Shown: in pieces, positions 23,330-33,559 of the stretch | Numbering within the stretch: the first letter of the stretch is position 1 | How the letters are laid out: each line of letters begins with the position of its first letter | NCBI RefSeq assembly: GCF_001540865.1 | Contig: NC_033637.1 | Span: 3,677,349-3,741,348, forward strand | Direction of reading: 5' to 3' | Length of the DNA stretch: 64,000 bases | Source of the DNA: Ananas comosus | Taxonomy: Eukaryota; Streptophyta; Magnoliopsida; Poales; Bromeliaceae | The notes under the pieces: generated by a model | The model's input: the letters and a program-made list of their open reading frames with translations, nothing else | Databases searched by the model: none | Told to the model about the DNA's origin: nothing | Translations under genes and position numbers: made by a program

Positions 23330-26300
23330 TCAATAATCGGATGGTGCGATCACATCGTCAATCTTAAGGATCATTTTCACCACCTGTGTTGCCAGCAAGA
23401 TTTGCTGCTGTTTTCCGATCAAAGTCTCGAATACATTCTGCTCTTTCATGTCATTTGTCCCGACATCGTTGCAATCGATGCCACAGAACGGATTGTTTTC
23501 CTGCATCAACCGAACCAAGAGCTTAGAAAATTGAAGGAACACTATAAAGGGGGAAAACACACACACACAGTTAATTATATCTATGAAAATAATTGGTATG
23601 TTGAAACTAAAAGAATTACAGAGATTGGTAGACTAATATATGATTTTTAAACACTGAAGTCCAACATACAACAGAGGTGAACATCAAATTTTGAATTTAT
23701 ACGCCGAACTTCAAAACTACTTTAAGACCATTCATCAGGGGAAAAAGACAAATCTATTATGAAGTTGCAGAGGATTCGAATATATAACAAATGTAGTAGA
23801 AAGATATTACCACAAGAAGAATTAGTAATCAATACCTTGACTTGCTGAGATTTGACTGCAGTCAGAGTATTAATAGGTTGCAGGCCACTGTTCTCTGCTA
23901 GAGCCAATGGTATTGAATCTAAAGCTTCAGCAAATGACCTGATAGCATACTGCATAAACAGAAGTACAATAGCGAATCAAGTCTGCCGTCCTTTAAGATA
24001 TAATTTGAAGGCCATTTTACCCCAGAAAAACGAAACGAAAATAAGAAGTCTTTTTCTATTTACACAACTTTCGACCAGAGCATCTTTTCAAAGGCTAAAA
24101 GGCCCCTGTCATTCATACAAAGTAGCGCTGGGTGTAATTCAGTCTATAAAGGAAAATTTCGGACAAAAATTGCAAAAACTGAAAAAGTCGACAAGGTTTA
24201 AAAAAAAGGGAAAAAAAAATGGAACTAAAAAAAATCCATATGTTGAATGCTAAATAATCACCTGCTCAACTCCAGGATATCGATCTGCAGCAGCATCAAC
24301 AGCAATAGAGCAAGAGATCTCAGCTGAGCCACCACCATAAACTATGGAATTGTTACGAATCAGATTCCTTGCAACGCAAAGTGCATCATGAAGACTACGT
24401 TTTGTCTCCTCAATCATCATCTTGTTGCCTATACCATCACATTTTGTAATTTCATAAGATCAGTTATGCAGCACTCAGGATAATTTTCTCGCACCACAAC
24501 TTTCAAAAACCAGTATAAATGTTCAAAATGTAACTTAGACATGTTATTTCATGGTCGACAATGATAATATGCTCAATTGCATGACAGGGCATCACATTGG
24601 GGCTATTCAAACATACCACCACGAATGAAAATGGTTACAGCCCTGGAATTTGCACACTGTTCAATGTACAGCATACGATCTTTTGTTGTTCCGAAAGACT
24701 TCTCTCTCACCAATCCGGCCTGATCAAGTACATCAAATAAGAGTAATCTGTTTAAATGATAATTGCACAGTTAATGGTAATCAAAAAAGAATTAGAACCA
24801 AGATTTCAATATAAGGGATTCAACACCAAAGTAAATTGTTAGCCTTCAAAAATATCAAAATCTGAGGTGAATAAATTGCAAAAATAAATCTACCTTCCCC
24901 AACTTTTCTGGTGTCAACTCTTGGAATCTGGGAACTATTCTTCCACCTGCATGTGGCCAACAGGGGAAATTCCTCAGGCTCTTAGCAAACTCTTCCATCT
25001 ACAGGAAAAGGATGAATATGGTTACCTGTAGCTATTGCAATCAATTCCAGTTCAACACCGCCAACCCATCTGACAGCTGGCAGATTCCTATGCATTAACA
25101 GATGATTTGCTTCATCATCAAAGCCCCATTGACAAATAACTAGAGTTGCGCCAACATCCTACAATGATTCAAAAATAGAACAAGCGAGATCAGCAAATAA
25201 GTCACTCTACAAGTTAAAAAAGAATAGATAGCTCGGTACCCCATATGACAGGATAATAAGAACTTTCATCTTCAGTTTTAATTGATAAATATCACTCCCC
25301 CCACCCCCCCACCCCCCCAACCCAAAAAAAAGAAAAAAAAACCAAACAAAAAACACAACCCCCACCCCCCAACAACAAAAAGAGAAAAAGAAAAACTGTC
25401 CATGAAATCAAAACTACAACACCACAAACACAATTGAGTATACTAACACCATAATTGTGCTAGCTTAAACTCTCAGAATTCAAAAGATCAAATGCATAAA
25501 TTATAGACACTTGCATTTTCTAATGGCTCAAAAAAGAGCAGCTTTTTACCTTGCATTTCTGAACCATATCATCAAAGTACTGCTGTTCTTGCTGACGCAA
25601 AGTTTGAAACTTCTCTACAGTGTCAATGTCAACCTTATGCTTAGTCTTCGGCTTCGGTGGCTCAAATGGGCAAGTCAAAATAGCAATCTTCGCATTTTCA
25701 ATTCTTTTTGGCATCTGCGGATGGCTCATGTCCTTGTCAACAACAATACCATAGATGAGCTCAGTGTCTTCCAGCTTCCCTCCAACCTTTCCTTCAACTT
25801 TAATTAAGTCTAAGTTCACATCTTTCCTGTCTAAATCAGCAACTGCTAGAACTGCCTTAACAGCGATCTCAGCTAACATACACTTACAGCGGTTAACACT
25901 GTAGAACATATTGAATGTACATCAGGCAAGCACATCATTGTCAAGTAGAATTCCAGAATTGCATTTTGATACTAAAGCACGTCATTGTGAAGTAGAACTC
26001 CAGAATTGCATTTTATACTAAAGCACGTCATTGTGGAGTAGAACTCCAAAATTGCATTTTTATGCTATGTGATAAGATCACTCTTAGAAAATATATATGC
26101 CAAAAGAGATGAGTGAAAAGCAAAACTGTCAATGTGCCCAAAACACACAAGACATCCCTCAGAAGGAAGACAGCCAGAAAATTGGCAATTTGTGTACAGA
26201 AATAACTCCAATCTCAGTATTGGTCAATTATGTATGTAGTCTAACCACAATAAACAGTAAAATCTATGAGATACATGTTGTATTGAAAAGCGAACTTCAA

Positions 26301-28594
26301 AACGCCAAAAAAAAAAAAAAAAAATCCACAATGTTACCACAAATGTGTCTTAATCTATTTATGAAGCTTTCCAGGGAGTTTTGGCATCCTACTACATGCT
26401 TTGTTTTCTTTCTAAGACAATTCTAGCAATATGGTGGTAATCAAAAAGGATTGCAACTAATTTACATTTGACAAGAAATGGCCACATAAGAAAGTGAAGA
26501 ACAAGTACATTTTCTTTGTTATGACATAAAAGTTACATCTGGAAGAAGTGAAATCAACCAAGCAGCAAATAAAAGGTAAGCAAGACCCTACTCAAGAACA
26601 ATGACAAATAATTGTGAAATCCAAAGCATCAGTCCGCCATATTGTTGGTTTTGTTAGAGCATTACGATAATACGAAAACCAACATTAATCATCTTTCTAA
26701 TCACAAAAAAGAACTGAAGGAAAAAAAATTCTAAAATAAAGTATCATTGACCATTCTACGAACTGTGGAAGAATATTGAAGCAGACTTACATTTTCGAGG
26801 ACAAAGTTGTCATGCACGTCTGAACCAAAGGCTCTATATCAGTCGCACTGAATTCAAACTTTTGAGAGATACGCTCAAGATGCTCAAAAGCAATCCTGGA
26901 GGCCATCTCATAACCCTCAGCAATCCTAATAGGATGGATACCACGTTCGAGTAGCTTTTCGGCCTGTTCTAAAAGAGCACCAGCCATAACAACAACTCCA
27001 GTTGTACCATCACCAATTTCATAGTCCTGACTACGAGATAATTCCACCATCAGCTTTGCAATCTGATTGTCAACATCCATTTGCTCCAAGATTGTTGCCC
27101 CATCATTTGCTATTGATGCAAGAAGATCAGCGAATTGCACAATATAAAATTCGAACAGGATTTGCTTCAAGCTATTATCTCACAATGAATGGATCTAATG
27201 AGCAACAGTAAGAATCCAATCTACGAAATAACTTAGTAGATTTGAAGAACAATACTGAAACAGTTTTATATATGCATAATTGTTACGAACAATTAACTGA
27301 GATACTACACGATATCAACATAGTTAATCCAATCTGATGGAAATAGATATTACTCATACGTCCCAGAGGTTAAAAGAGAAAGAAAACGCTACAGATTAGC
27401 AATGAAGTGTATTATCATTCATTCCTAAGGCCTAGAAAAATCAAATCTTTAGCATCCCACCCGATTCCTCCTACACCTAAACTGACTCAAACTAGATCCA
27501 CTTACATTCCAAGTAAACAAGACAATGCTAACCACAACAAGTTAGATGAGCCGATTACTTCAAATCCCCAACACACCCATCTCTCCGTTTCTAGTCCTTC
27601 CACATCCACACATCATGCCTTAAAAAGAAGGTAAAAATATAATGCGACTCCCCAACAATTGGCCATTTTGAAATAAGCCCCTCAGCTAATTTTTCTTTTA
27701 GTGGGTTTGGCACCCCCCTGAACTACTAATTTTTAAGACTAGAATCATTTTTGTTAGTTTAGGGGCTGTTTGATTTGACGTAAAACTGGAAAAAAAAGTT
27801 CTCGGTGGAAAAAAATTTTCAATGGAAAAAAAGTTTTACGTAGTTTGGTATTTGGTTAATTTGTAGGAAATGATAAAAATTTTTTCAATCACGATTGTTT
27901 GGTTGAAAGGAAAAAATATATATATAAATAAATATTACTATATATTTTATATATTTTATATTATTAATATATAATTATTATCATATTACATTTATAAATA
28001 AAATATATTTAAAATATATTATGTAATAATTAAATATGTCATATAATATATAATACTATAAAATAAATTATTAGATATAAAATAAATATGTCATATTTTT
28101 TGGCGTCATTTTCGTTTTCCGGTCGTTCCAAGCGGCGAGCGGAAAACGAAAACACCATTTTTCCGTGGATTCGTAAAAGAAATTTTCCGAAAAAATTTTT
28201 TTACGAGCAAACAAACACTCGGAATCTTATTTTTCTACCGAAAAAAAATTTTCGGGGTGATTTTACGACGAAACAAACATGCCCTTAAGTAATTTTCTTA
28301 AATTTGATAGCTTTATTAATTATTAGCCATTAATATTGGGAGTTCAATTTGAAATTTCCTAAAATCCATAATATACTTGACAAAACTCATTCAAAATCGC
28401 AGGAAAAAAAAAATTGAGGGGGTCGTTTCAAAGAGACTTATAGTTGAGCGGATCTCCACTCATTTCAACGTAAAAAACCCTAGAAAGGAACAGATAATAG
28501 TTACACACAAAGATCACCCATACCCATCCAAAACCCAGCATTTCATTCACCAAACTCAGATCCGAGTAAGGAGGTAGATACGATGCAAAGATAG

Positions 28595-28650
<56 letters not shown>

Positions 28651-28904
28651 TGTGTGTGTGAGTGAGTGAGATGGGATCGGGGAAAAAAAAGTAGTAAACC
28701 CTAACTGATGATGACGTCCCCGTCGGGGCTCTGGAGCATCTTGTCCATGCCCTTAGGGCCGAGCGAGGTGCGGAGGATGCGAGCCACAGCGCGCCCCGCG
28801 GAGATGTTGGCCCTCTGCGCGTCCAACCCCCGCACCCGCGTCTTCTGCTCCTGCTCCTTGAGGATGATGAAGGGCCTCCCGAACTCGTCGAACGCCAACG
28901 CCAT
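23330..28904 (-). CDS. CCT5: T-complex chaperonin subunit epsilon (CCT5), 535 aa
   Basis: Exons, in transcription order: 28904-28706, 27109-26791, 25898-25550, 25158-25026, 24946-24894, 24719-24617, 24428-24262, 23949-23836 and 23500-23330. Phases join to 536 codons with TGA, the usual length for plant CCT5. Group II chaperonin signatures are present: LGPKGMDKM (residues 48-56), NDGATIL (68-74), the ATP-binding GDGTTG (99-104) and VYGGGSAEI near residue 415. The N-terminus [18 protein letters not shown] and the substrate-domain segment MSHPQMPK are specific to the epsilon subunit. It is one of eight subunits of the cytosolic TRiC/CCT ring that folds actin and tubulin, so it is functionally linked in general terms to the ARP3 gene nearby. 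A (GA)n-type tract lies just before the ATG. Intron 1 holds nested MITEs. Confidence 0.97.
27640..28470. mobile_element. Older MITE in CCT5 intron 1, split by a younger one
   Basis: The left flank contains GACTCCCCAACAATT...TTTTGAAATAAGCCCCTCAGC and the right, on the opposite strand, CTCAACTATAAGTCTCTTTGAAACGACCCCCTC. These imperfect inverted arms are interrupted by the element at 27762-28284. The same class of sequence ('ccctcaactata') recurs around 20065-20250 and 40700. Confidence 0.5.
27762..28284. mobile_element. PIF/Harbinger-like MITE (TTA target duplication)
   Basis: The left end GGGGCTGTTTGATTTGACGT and the right end on the opposite strand GGGCATGTTTGTTTCGTCGT are inverted repeats. 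The trinucleotide TTA flanks both sides (27759-27761 and 28285-28287), typical of PIF/Harbinger insertions. It is AT-rich and non-coding. Confidence 0.75.
28598..28648. repeat. (GA)n microsatellite in CCT5 intron 1
   Basis: About 25 GA units followed by a short (TG)n. It lies roughly 60 bases beyond the first exon-intron junction of CCT5. Confidence 0.95.
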
Positions 28905-29093
28905 TGCTGAGCTCTCTCTCTCTCTCTCTCTTACGAATCTCAGAGGAAGGAGAAATTGGACGAGGGGTTTAGGAGGAGGCGAAAGCGTACTGGTACTGGT
29001 AGGTTCGAGAACAAAAGAGGAGGCTCCGCAGCTTTTTTATGCGCCTCACCTCGTTAGAGCGGATATTCTCCAGAGTGATCTGAGCCGTCCAAT

Positions 29094-29168
29094 AATTGGG
29101 CCGCTCAAAACAATCCAAGCACAATTTGGGCCGGGCTTTTACCGGGCTGGATTTATCTATTGGGCCCA
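29094..29168 (-). promoter_or_regulatory. CCT5 promoter region with three TGGGCC (site II) motifs
   Basis: TGGGCC occurs near 29097, 29127 and 29160, between 190 and 260 bases upstream of the CCT5 ATG; the last is the palindromic TGGGCCCA. TGGGCY site II elements bind TCP factors and are enriched in plant genes for translation and protein folding. Regulation is inferred from the motifs alone. Confidence 0.5.
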
Positions 29169-29554
29169 GCATTCTTATCTTTTTTTTAAATTTTTAAACT
29201 TTCTTAGTACGTTTGGTTCGAAATCGAAATCAGTATCAGAGTTGGAATGAGAATAAGCTGAAAACAAAATCGGAATGATTTAGCCTTTGGATCAATTCCT
29301 TTAATCATTTCTAACTATTGAATTAAATAATATAACACAGTGAAAATCACTCAACCCTACAATTGCTCATCTTATGATTAAAAACTTGATAGCAAAAAAG
29401 AGCAAATACTATAAACAGTATTCCAGCCCAACTATATATATATATGTATATACTACTTATAAAAGAGAGAGTTTTAAAATTTTTTTATTTTTCAAAATGT
29501 CGGTCCCTATTAATACAATTACAATCACATACTAGCAATATCATTCATTCAACT

Positions 29555-29662
29555 TTAATGGAACATTTTTCATTTTACAATGAGGCAAAATATAGATTTT
29601 TAAATGACAAGAGAAAAGTAAAAATCGGGTTTTGACAGAGAAGTTTTATGTAATTTAGCCAA
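29555..29662. mobile_element. Single arm of the 22314-22959 element family
   Basis: Matches only the right arm: ACATTTTTCATTTTACAA, GCAAAATATAGATTTTTAAA, AAAAGTAAAAAT and TTTTATGTAATTTAGCC. The left half is missing. Confidence 0.6.
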
Positions 29663-29962
29663 TAAACAATAATAAAAAAATAATTTTTTATTTAAATTCT
29701 AGTTTATTGAAATTTTCTTTTAATTTGAACATTGCGCGCTAAAGTGGTTTTCAATGTGAAAGTTTGTTAAAAGCGGAAAATGAAAAATCATTGCGGCTCA
29801 CGAGTCCACCATGGGCGTTCTCACGTGGTCCACGAGGAAAGTGACAAACCTCATAGACCACACGATTATTGACACATGAAATAATTATTAAAAAATAAAA
29901 CTCCGCTAATTAAAACAAGTGCGAAACGAAGACGATTTTTAATGTAGAAATTTAAAAATTAA

Positions 29963-30345
29963 AGGCTAAATCAGAGAAAACCGCCTTATAAATATTTATT
30001 TTTTATTTTTTATTTTAATTTTAAAAAATTTATATTTTACACACTTAATATTTTAAGTTATTACATTTAGTCCCCCTCCGTTAGAGTTTCATTATTATTC
30101 CGTCAATTTTTTATAATTTATATAAAAATTAACTTAAAAAATGACAGAAATATATTAAAAAATTATATTTTTATTATAGAAAAAATTATGGTAATTTGGT
30201 TGTTTTGCCCTCTCCTTTAATGCCGTACCTCACTAAAAATATTTCTGAAATTTTAAAAAGGCAAAATATAGATTTTTAAAAGTCGGAGAGTAAAAGTGAA
30301 AATATAGATATTTACAAAAAAAATTTCTATAATTTAACGACAACC
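29963..30345. mobile_element. Eroded full-length copy of the 22314-22959 family without passenger
   Basis: It starts GGCTAAATCAGAGAAAACCG and ends with GGCAAAATATAGATTTTTAA...TTTCTATAATTTAACG. The inverted arms are recognisable, but the GC-rich centre is absent and replaced by AT-rich DNA, which makes it a useful comparison with 22314-22959. Confidence 0.6.
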
Positions 30346-30392
30346 GAATGGATCAAGTGAGTACATAAACTCCTCTAATAACTATTTTGGTG

Positions 30393-30762
30393 CTTTTATA
30401 AATATTTTTATATTTTTATATTTAACACTTTCTCTTCTATCTAACCTTGTTTTATATTTTTATATTTACCACTCTTCCCCACGTCCACGTCTGGACTCGA
30501 AATTTTTTTTATATTTATATTTTTTTATATTTAACACTTTCCCTAATATTTGAGCTCGAGGCTTTCTGGTAGACCACTGTCTGGACTTGTTTATGAAAGA
30601 AAATTAATTATATTAGAAATCTAGTATGACTCGAACTCAGGATCTGTTGTTTCGATACCATGTTAAGTTAAATAAAATAACCGTTATTAATTCTCCAAAA
30701 TCTTAGACTTGTGGAGAATGATATTTTATATTTCTTTTTATTTAACAAATAATCTTCGAGAG
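30393..30762 (-). mobile_element. Degenerate TRIM-like retroelement
   Basis: It shares with the intact TRIM at 42669-42940 the internal tract TATGACTCGAACTCAGGATC, the primer-binding-like GATACCATG and repeated TTTTTATATTTAACAC segments near the putative LTR ends. The LTRs themselves are poorly matched. Confidence 0.5.
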
Positions 30763-31337
30763 CTTAAATATATAGCTCCCAAGGAAAAAGTTCATAATCT
30801 TTTAAAATAAGCTATTTAATAATACTTTGAAATTTCTCTTGTTTATTTGTAATCTAATTCCATTCAAAGATATATAGATTGTTTTGGATGAATTTGCAAA
30901 GACTGCTTAAATTTTGGTACTTTTATAAATAATTTTCTAAACTGTTAATTTTTTTCCAACTAAATTTTTTAAACTTTATCAAATTATTCGCATGTCGTGC
31001 TTCATGAGTGAAGTTACTAATTCAACAGTGGCTCTCGTCGTAACTCGCGCATGGGATTTTATACAGCTTTTTAAAAAATATATCATCTTTATTCTAATGC
31101 ATAAAAAACAATTAAATGTAATGGGAAAACTTCAAATATCATTACTGTGCTTTCTCACTTTATTCACATATTATTATTAAAAAATATTTTATCTAGTTAA
31201 TTATATTTTCTAACGGATCCTACCAATAGGGTATATTTGAAATAAATGTGAAAAATTGAACTTTATAGAGATATATTTACTAGCTATTCGATACATTTAT
31301 AAGGAGATGTTACATGTAATTAATCATTTAAATAAAC

Positions 31338-31623
31338 TTTTTGCTTCTAAACTTTTATAAATATATCAAATTGGCCCAGTTTCTCAGGAAAAATAATCTG
31401 AATAATGGGTAAGTTATTTTTTTAACTCATCTNTATAGATATAGATATATATAGAGGTATAGATGAGTTAAAAAAATAACTTACCCATTATTCAGATTAT
31501 TTTTGCTTCTAAACTTTTATAAATATATCAAATTGGCCCAGTTTCTCAGGAAAAATAATCTGAATAATGGGTAAGTTATTTTTTTAACTCATCTATACCT
31601 CTATATATATCTATATCTATATC
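31338..31623. repeat. Direct/inverted triple repeat around an N
   Basis: A 95-bp sequence is present twice, at 31338-31432 and 31500-31594. Between the copies (31434-31503) is the reverse complement of about 31554-31623. The N at 31433 is the junction of copy 1 with the inverted copy. This may be a true foldback duplication or an assembly artefact. Confidence 0.9.
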
Positions 31624-31979
31624 TATAATCTGTAATCTATAATCTATCTATAACTATACATTATTTTTCATGAAGTTTGCCACGTGGCAGTCCCTCCTTC
31701 ATCCTTACATTCTCCTCTTTTCTCACTTTTCGATACTTTGTTTTCTCACCCCATTTCTACATGATGCTTCGTCTTCCTACCTGCTTACCTCTCAATTAAT
31801 GCAGTCACATGGTTGAATTTCATATAAACAAATTGCTTTCATGAGAAAAAATAAGTAAAATAATATTTTTGTGTACTCTTTTTTTCTCATTTTTTTTTGA
31901 CGCATAAGAAAAGTTCATATTTTGTAAGTTTTTTAATTCTTTTTTCTTCCTATTTTTAAATTGTATGTGGACTGAAATT

Positions 31980-32157
31980 AGGATTCCGCGGATTACGGCC
32001 CGGCATCACAGGGAAAGCGGAGCTAGATTTGGAGTCAATGAGGGGAAAGAACGTGGCTGTGATGAAAAAGGATCTTGACGTCGACAATGGCGGCGAAGTA
32101 GAGATGGAGATTCGTCTTCCCGATGTCGGCAATACGATTAAGATGCGTATGGAGTAA
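31980..32157 (+). pseudogene. Captured exon-like reading frame inside the Helitron
   Basis: A stop-free frame of about 59 codons runs from GGA (GFRGLRPGITGKAELDLESM...) to TAA at 32155. It is markedly more GC-rich than its surroundings. The first in-frame ATG is at 32038. The later part reads NGGEVEMEIRLPDVGNTIKM. I do not recognise the donor gene; a gene fragment picked up by the element is the most likely reading. Confidence 0.45.
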
Positions 32158-32263
32158 TAATTTTATTGCTACTTCTTTCATTATTTTTTTTTATAATTTA
32201 TTATTTACTGAAATTGTAAATTTTGTTACATTATTGCTGCTTGTATTTATCTATATGTTAATA

Positions 32264-32812
32264 TGAGTAGGTCTTGTGTGCTATTAGGAGCACGGAGTCT
32301 TCCGTGCTTCTAAGCCGTTTTCGATAATGGAGCTTCCGAATCGACGATCAGCTCTGTTAGACTTGATCTAGCATATTTGAAATATCTAGAAAATAAATTT
32401 TGTGACTTTTCGATATCATTTACCTAACGATCGAAAGTGTTCAAAATCAACGGCTGAAAATAAAAATATTACAAAAGGTGGTGATATAACATGAAAATTT
32501 TCGATCAAACATATTGATCTTGCTGTAAATATTATAAAAAATTTTCTATCAAAATTTTATCTAATTTGAACACTTCTACACCATTAAACTTGCAAACGAT
32601 ATATCAACCATTAAAAATTGTTGATTTTGAACCTTTTCGATTGCTAGGAAAATGATACCGAAAAATCACAAAAATTATTTTCTAAATAGTTCAAATATGC
32701 TAGATTAAGTCTAACGGAGCCGATTGTCAATTCGGAAGCTCCATCATCGAAAACGGCTTAGGAGTACGGAGGCCTCCGTGCTCCTAATAGCACACAAGAC
32801 CTACTCATGCTA
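32264..32812. mobile_element. Foldback element with near-identical ~110-bp arms
   Basis: The left arm (ATGAGTAGGTCTTGTGTGCT..., GAGCACGGAG, CCGTTTTCGATAATGGAGCT) is matched with few differences by the reverse complement of the right arm. The high arm identity suggests a younger insertion than the copies at 8880-9412 and 32930-33150. It is nested in the Helitron-like element. Confidence 0.8.
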
Positions 32813-32929
32813 ATATATATTATATTTATTATTAATATCTTATGGCAATTTTAAAAAATTTAAAAATTTTTACTTTGTGAAAGCATCAGCCCGCCGCAAT
32901 GCGTGGGTAACTTCACTAGCATACATATA

Positions 32930-33160
32930 TATAGAGAGAGAGAGAGCTAGGCTGGTATACTATTAATACAACGGAGGCCTTTGTGCTACTAAGTTGTTTT
33001 CAATGATGCGGCTTCTAAATCGACGATCGGCTCCATTAGACGTGATCTAAACTATTGAAAATATTTGAAAACTAAATTTTATAATTTTTCGGCATCATTT
33101 ACCTATCCAACGAGTAGTCTAAAAATAAATGACTGAAAATAAAAATTTCATAAAAAATGA
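32930..33160. mobile_element. Truncated foldback element, left half only
   Basis: After a (GA)n tract, GCTAGGCTGGTATACTATTA and AAGTTGTTTTCAATGATGCG...AATCGACGATCGGCTCCATT match the left arm of the 32264-32812 family. The right arm is missing. Confidence 0.6.
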
Positions 33161-33173
33161 TGATACTAGTCAA

Positions 33174-33306
33174 CCAATAAGATATTGACACGGTATAGAC
33201 TTCATACCGATGATACAGTTTAAACTATTACTAACATCCACAGTGCCGTATTATGCCAATAAGATATTGACACGATACAGACTTCATACCGATGATACAG
33301 TTTAAA
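33174..33306. repeat. 51-bp direct repeat
   Basis: CCAATAAGATATTGACACGR...CAGTTTAAA occurs at 33174-33224 and 33256-33306 with two or three mismatches and a 31-bp spacer. Confidence 0.85.
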
Positions 33307-33559
33307 ACTCTATATTCTTTAAACTCACAAGTAATTTTCTCAATGAACTTTCAAAAATTTGATAAAAATACATAATAAGCAATTGAGTATTTTGTTGCTA
33401 AAAAAATAAATATTTCATACTATTATATATTGGTACATATATATTTTTTATAACAGGCATGTTCCCGCATCATGACACTTAAATTTTTGCTCTAGAGTTT
33501 GATTCTTACATTTGGTGCTTTACTTTTTTGGATCATTTTTTGTTAGATCGATTTTGTGG

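Larger units (their letters stand above)
31646..32919 (+). mobile_element. Non-autonomous Helitron-like element
   Basis: The right end is CCCGCCGCAATGCGTGGG (hairpin-forming, 32890-32907) followed by TAACTTCACTAG, matching the plant Helitron 3' terminus (GC-rich hairpin about ten bases before CTRR). The left end is placed near TCTATAACTATACATTATTT, with GCCACGTGGCAG shortly after, a layout usual for plant Helitrons; the exact 5' base is uncertain. No Rep/helicase is encoded. It carries an exon-like reading frame (31980-32157) and a nested foldback element (32264-32812). Confidence 0.6.

Noticed and set aside
23309..23650. 113-codon plus frame
   Set aside because: Antisense to the last exon of CCT5.
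28708..29250. 180-codon plus frame
   Set aside because: Antisense to CCT5 exon 1 and its promoter; no domain and no support for a start.
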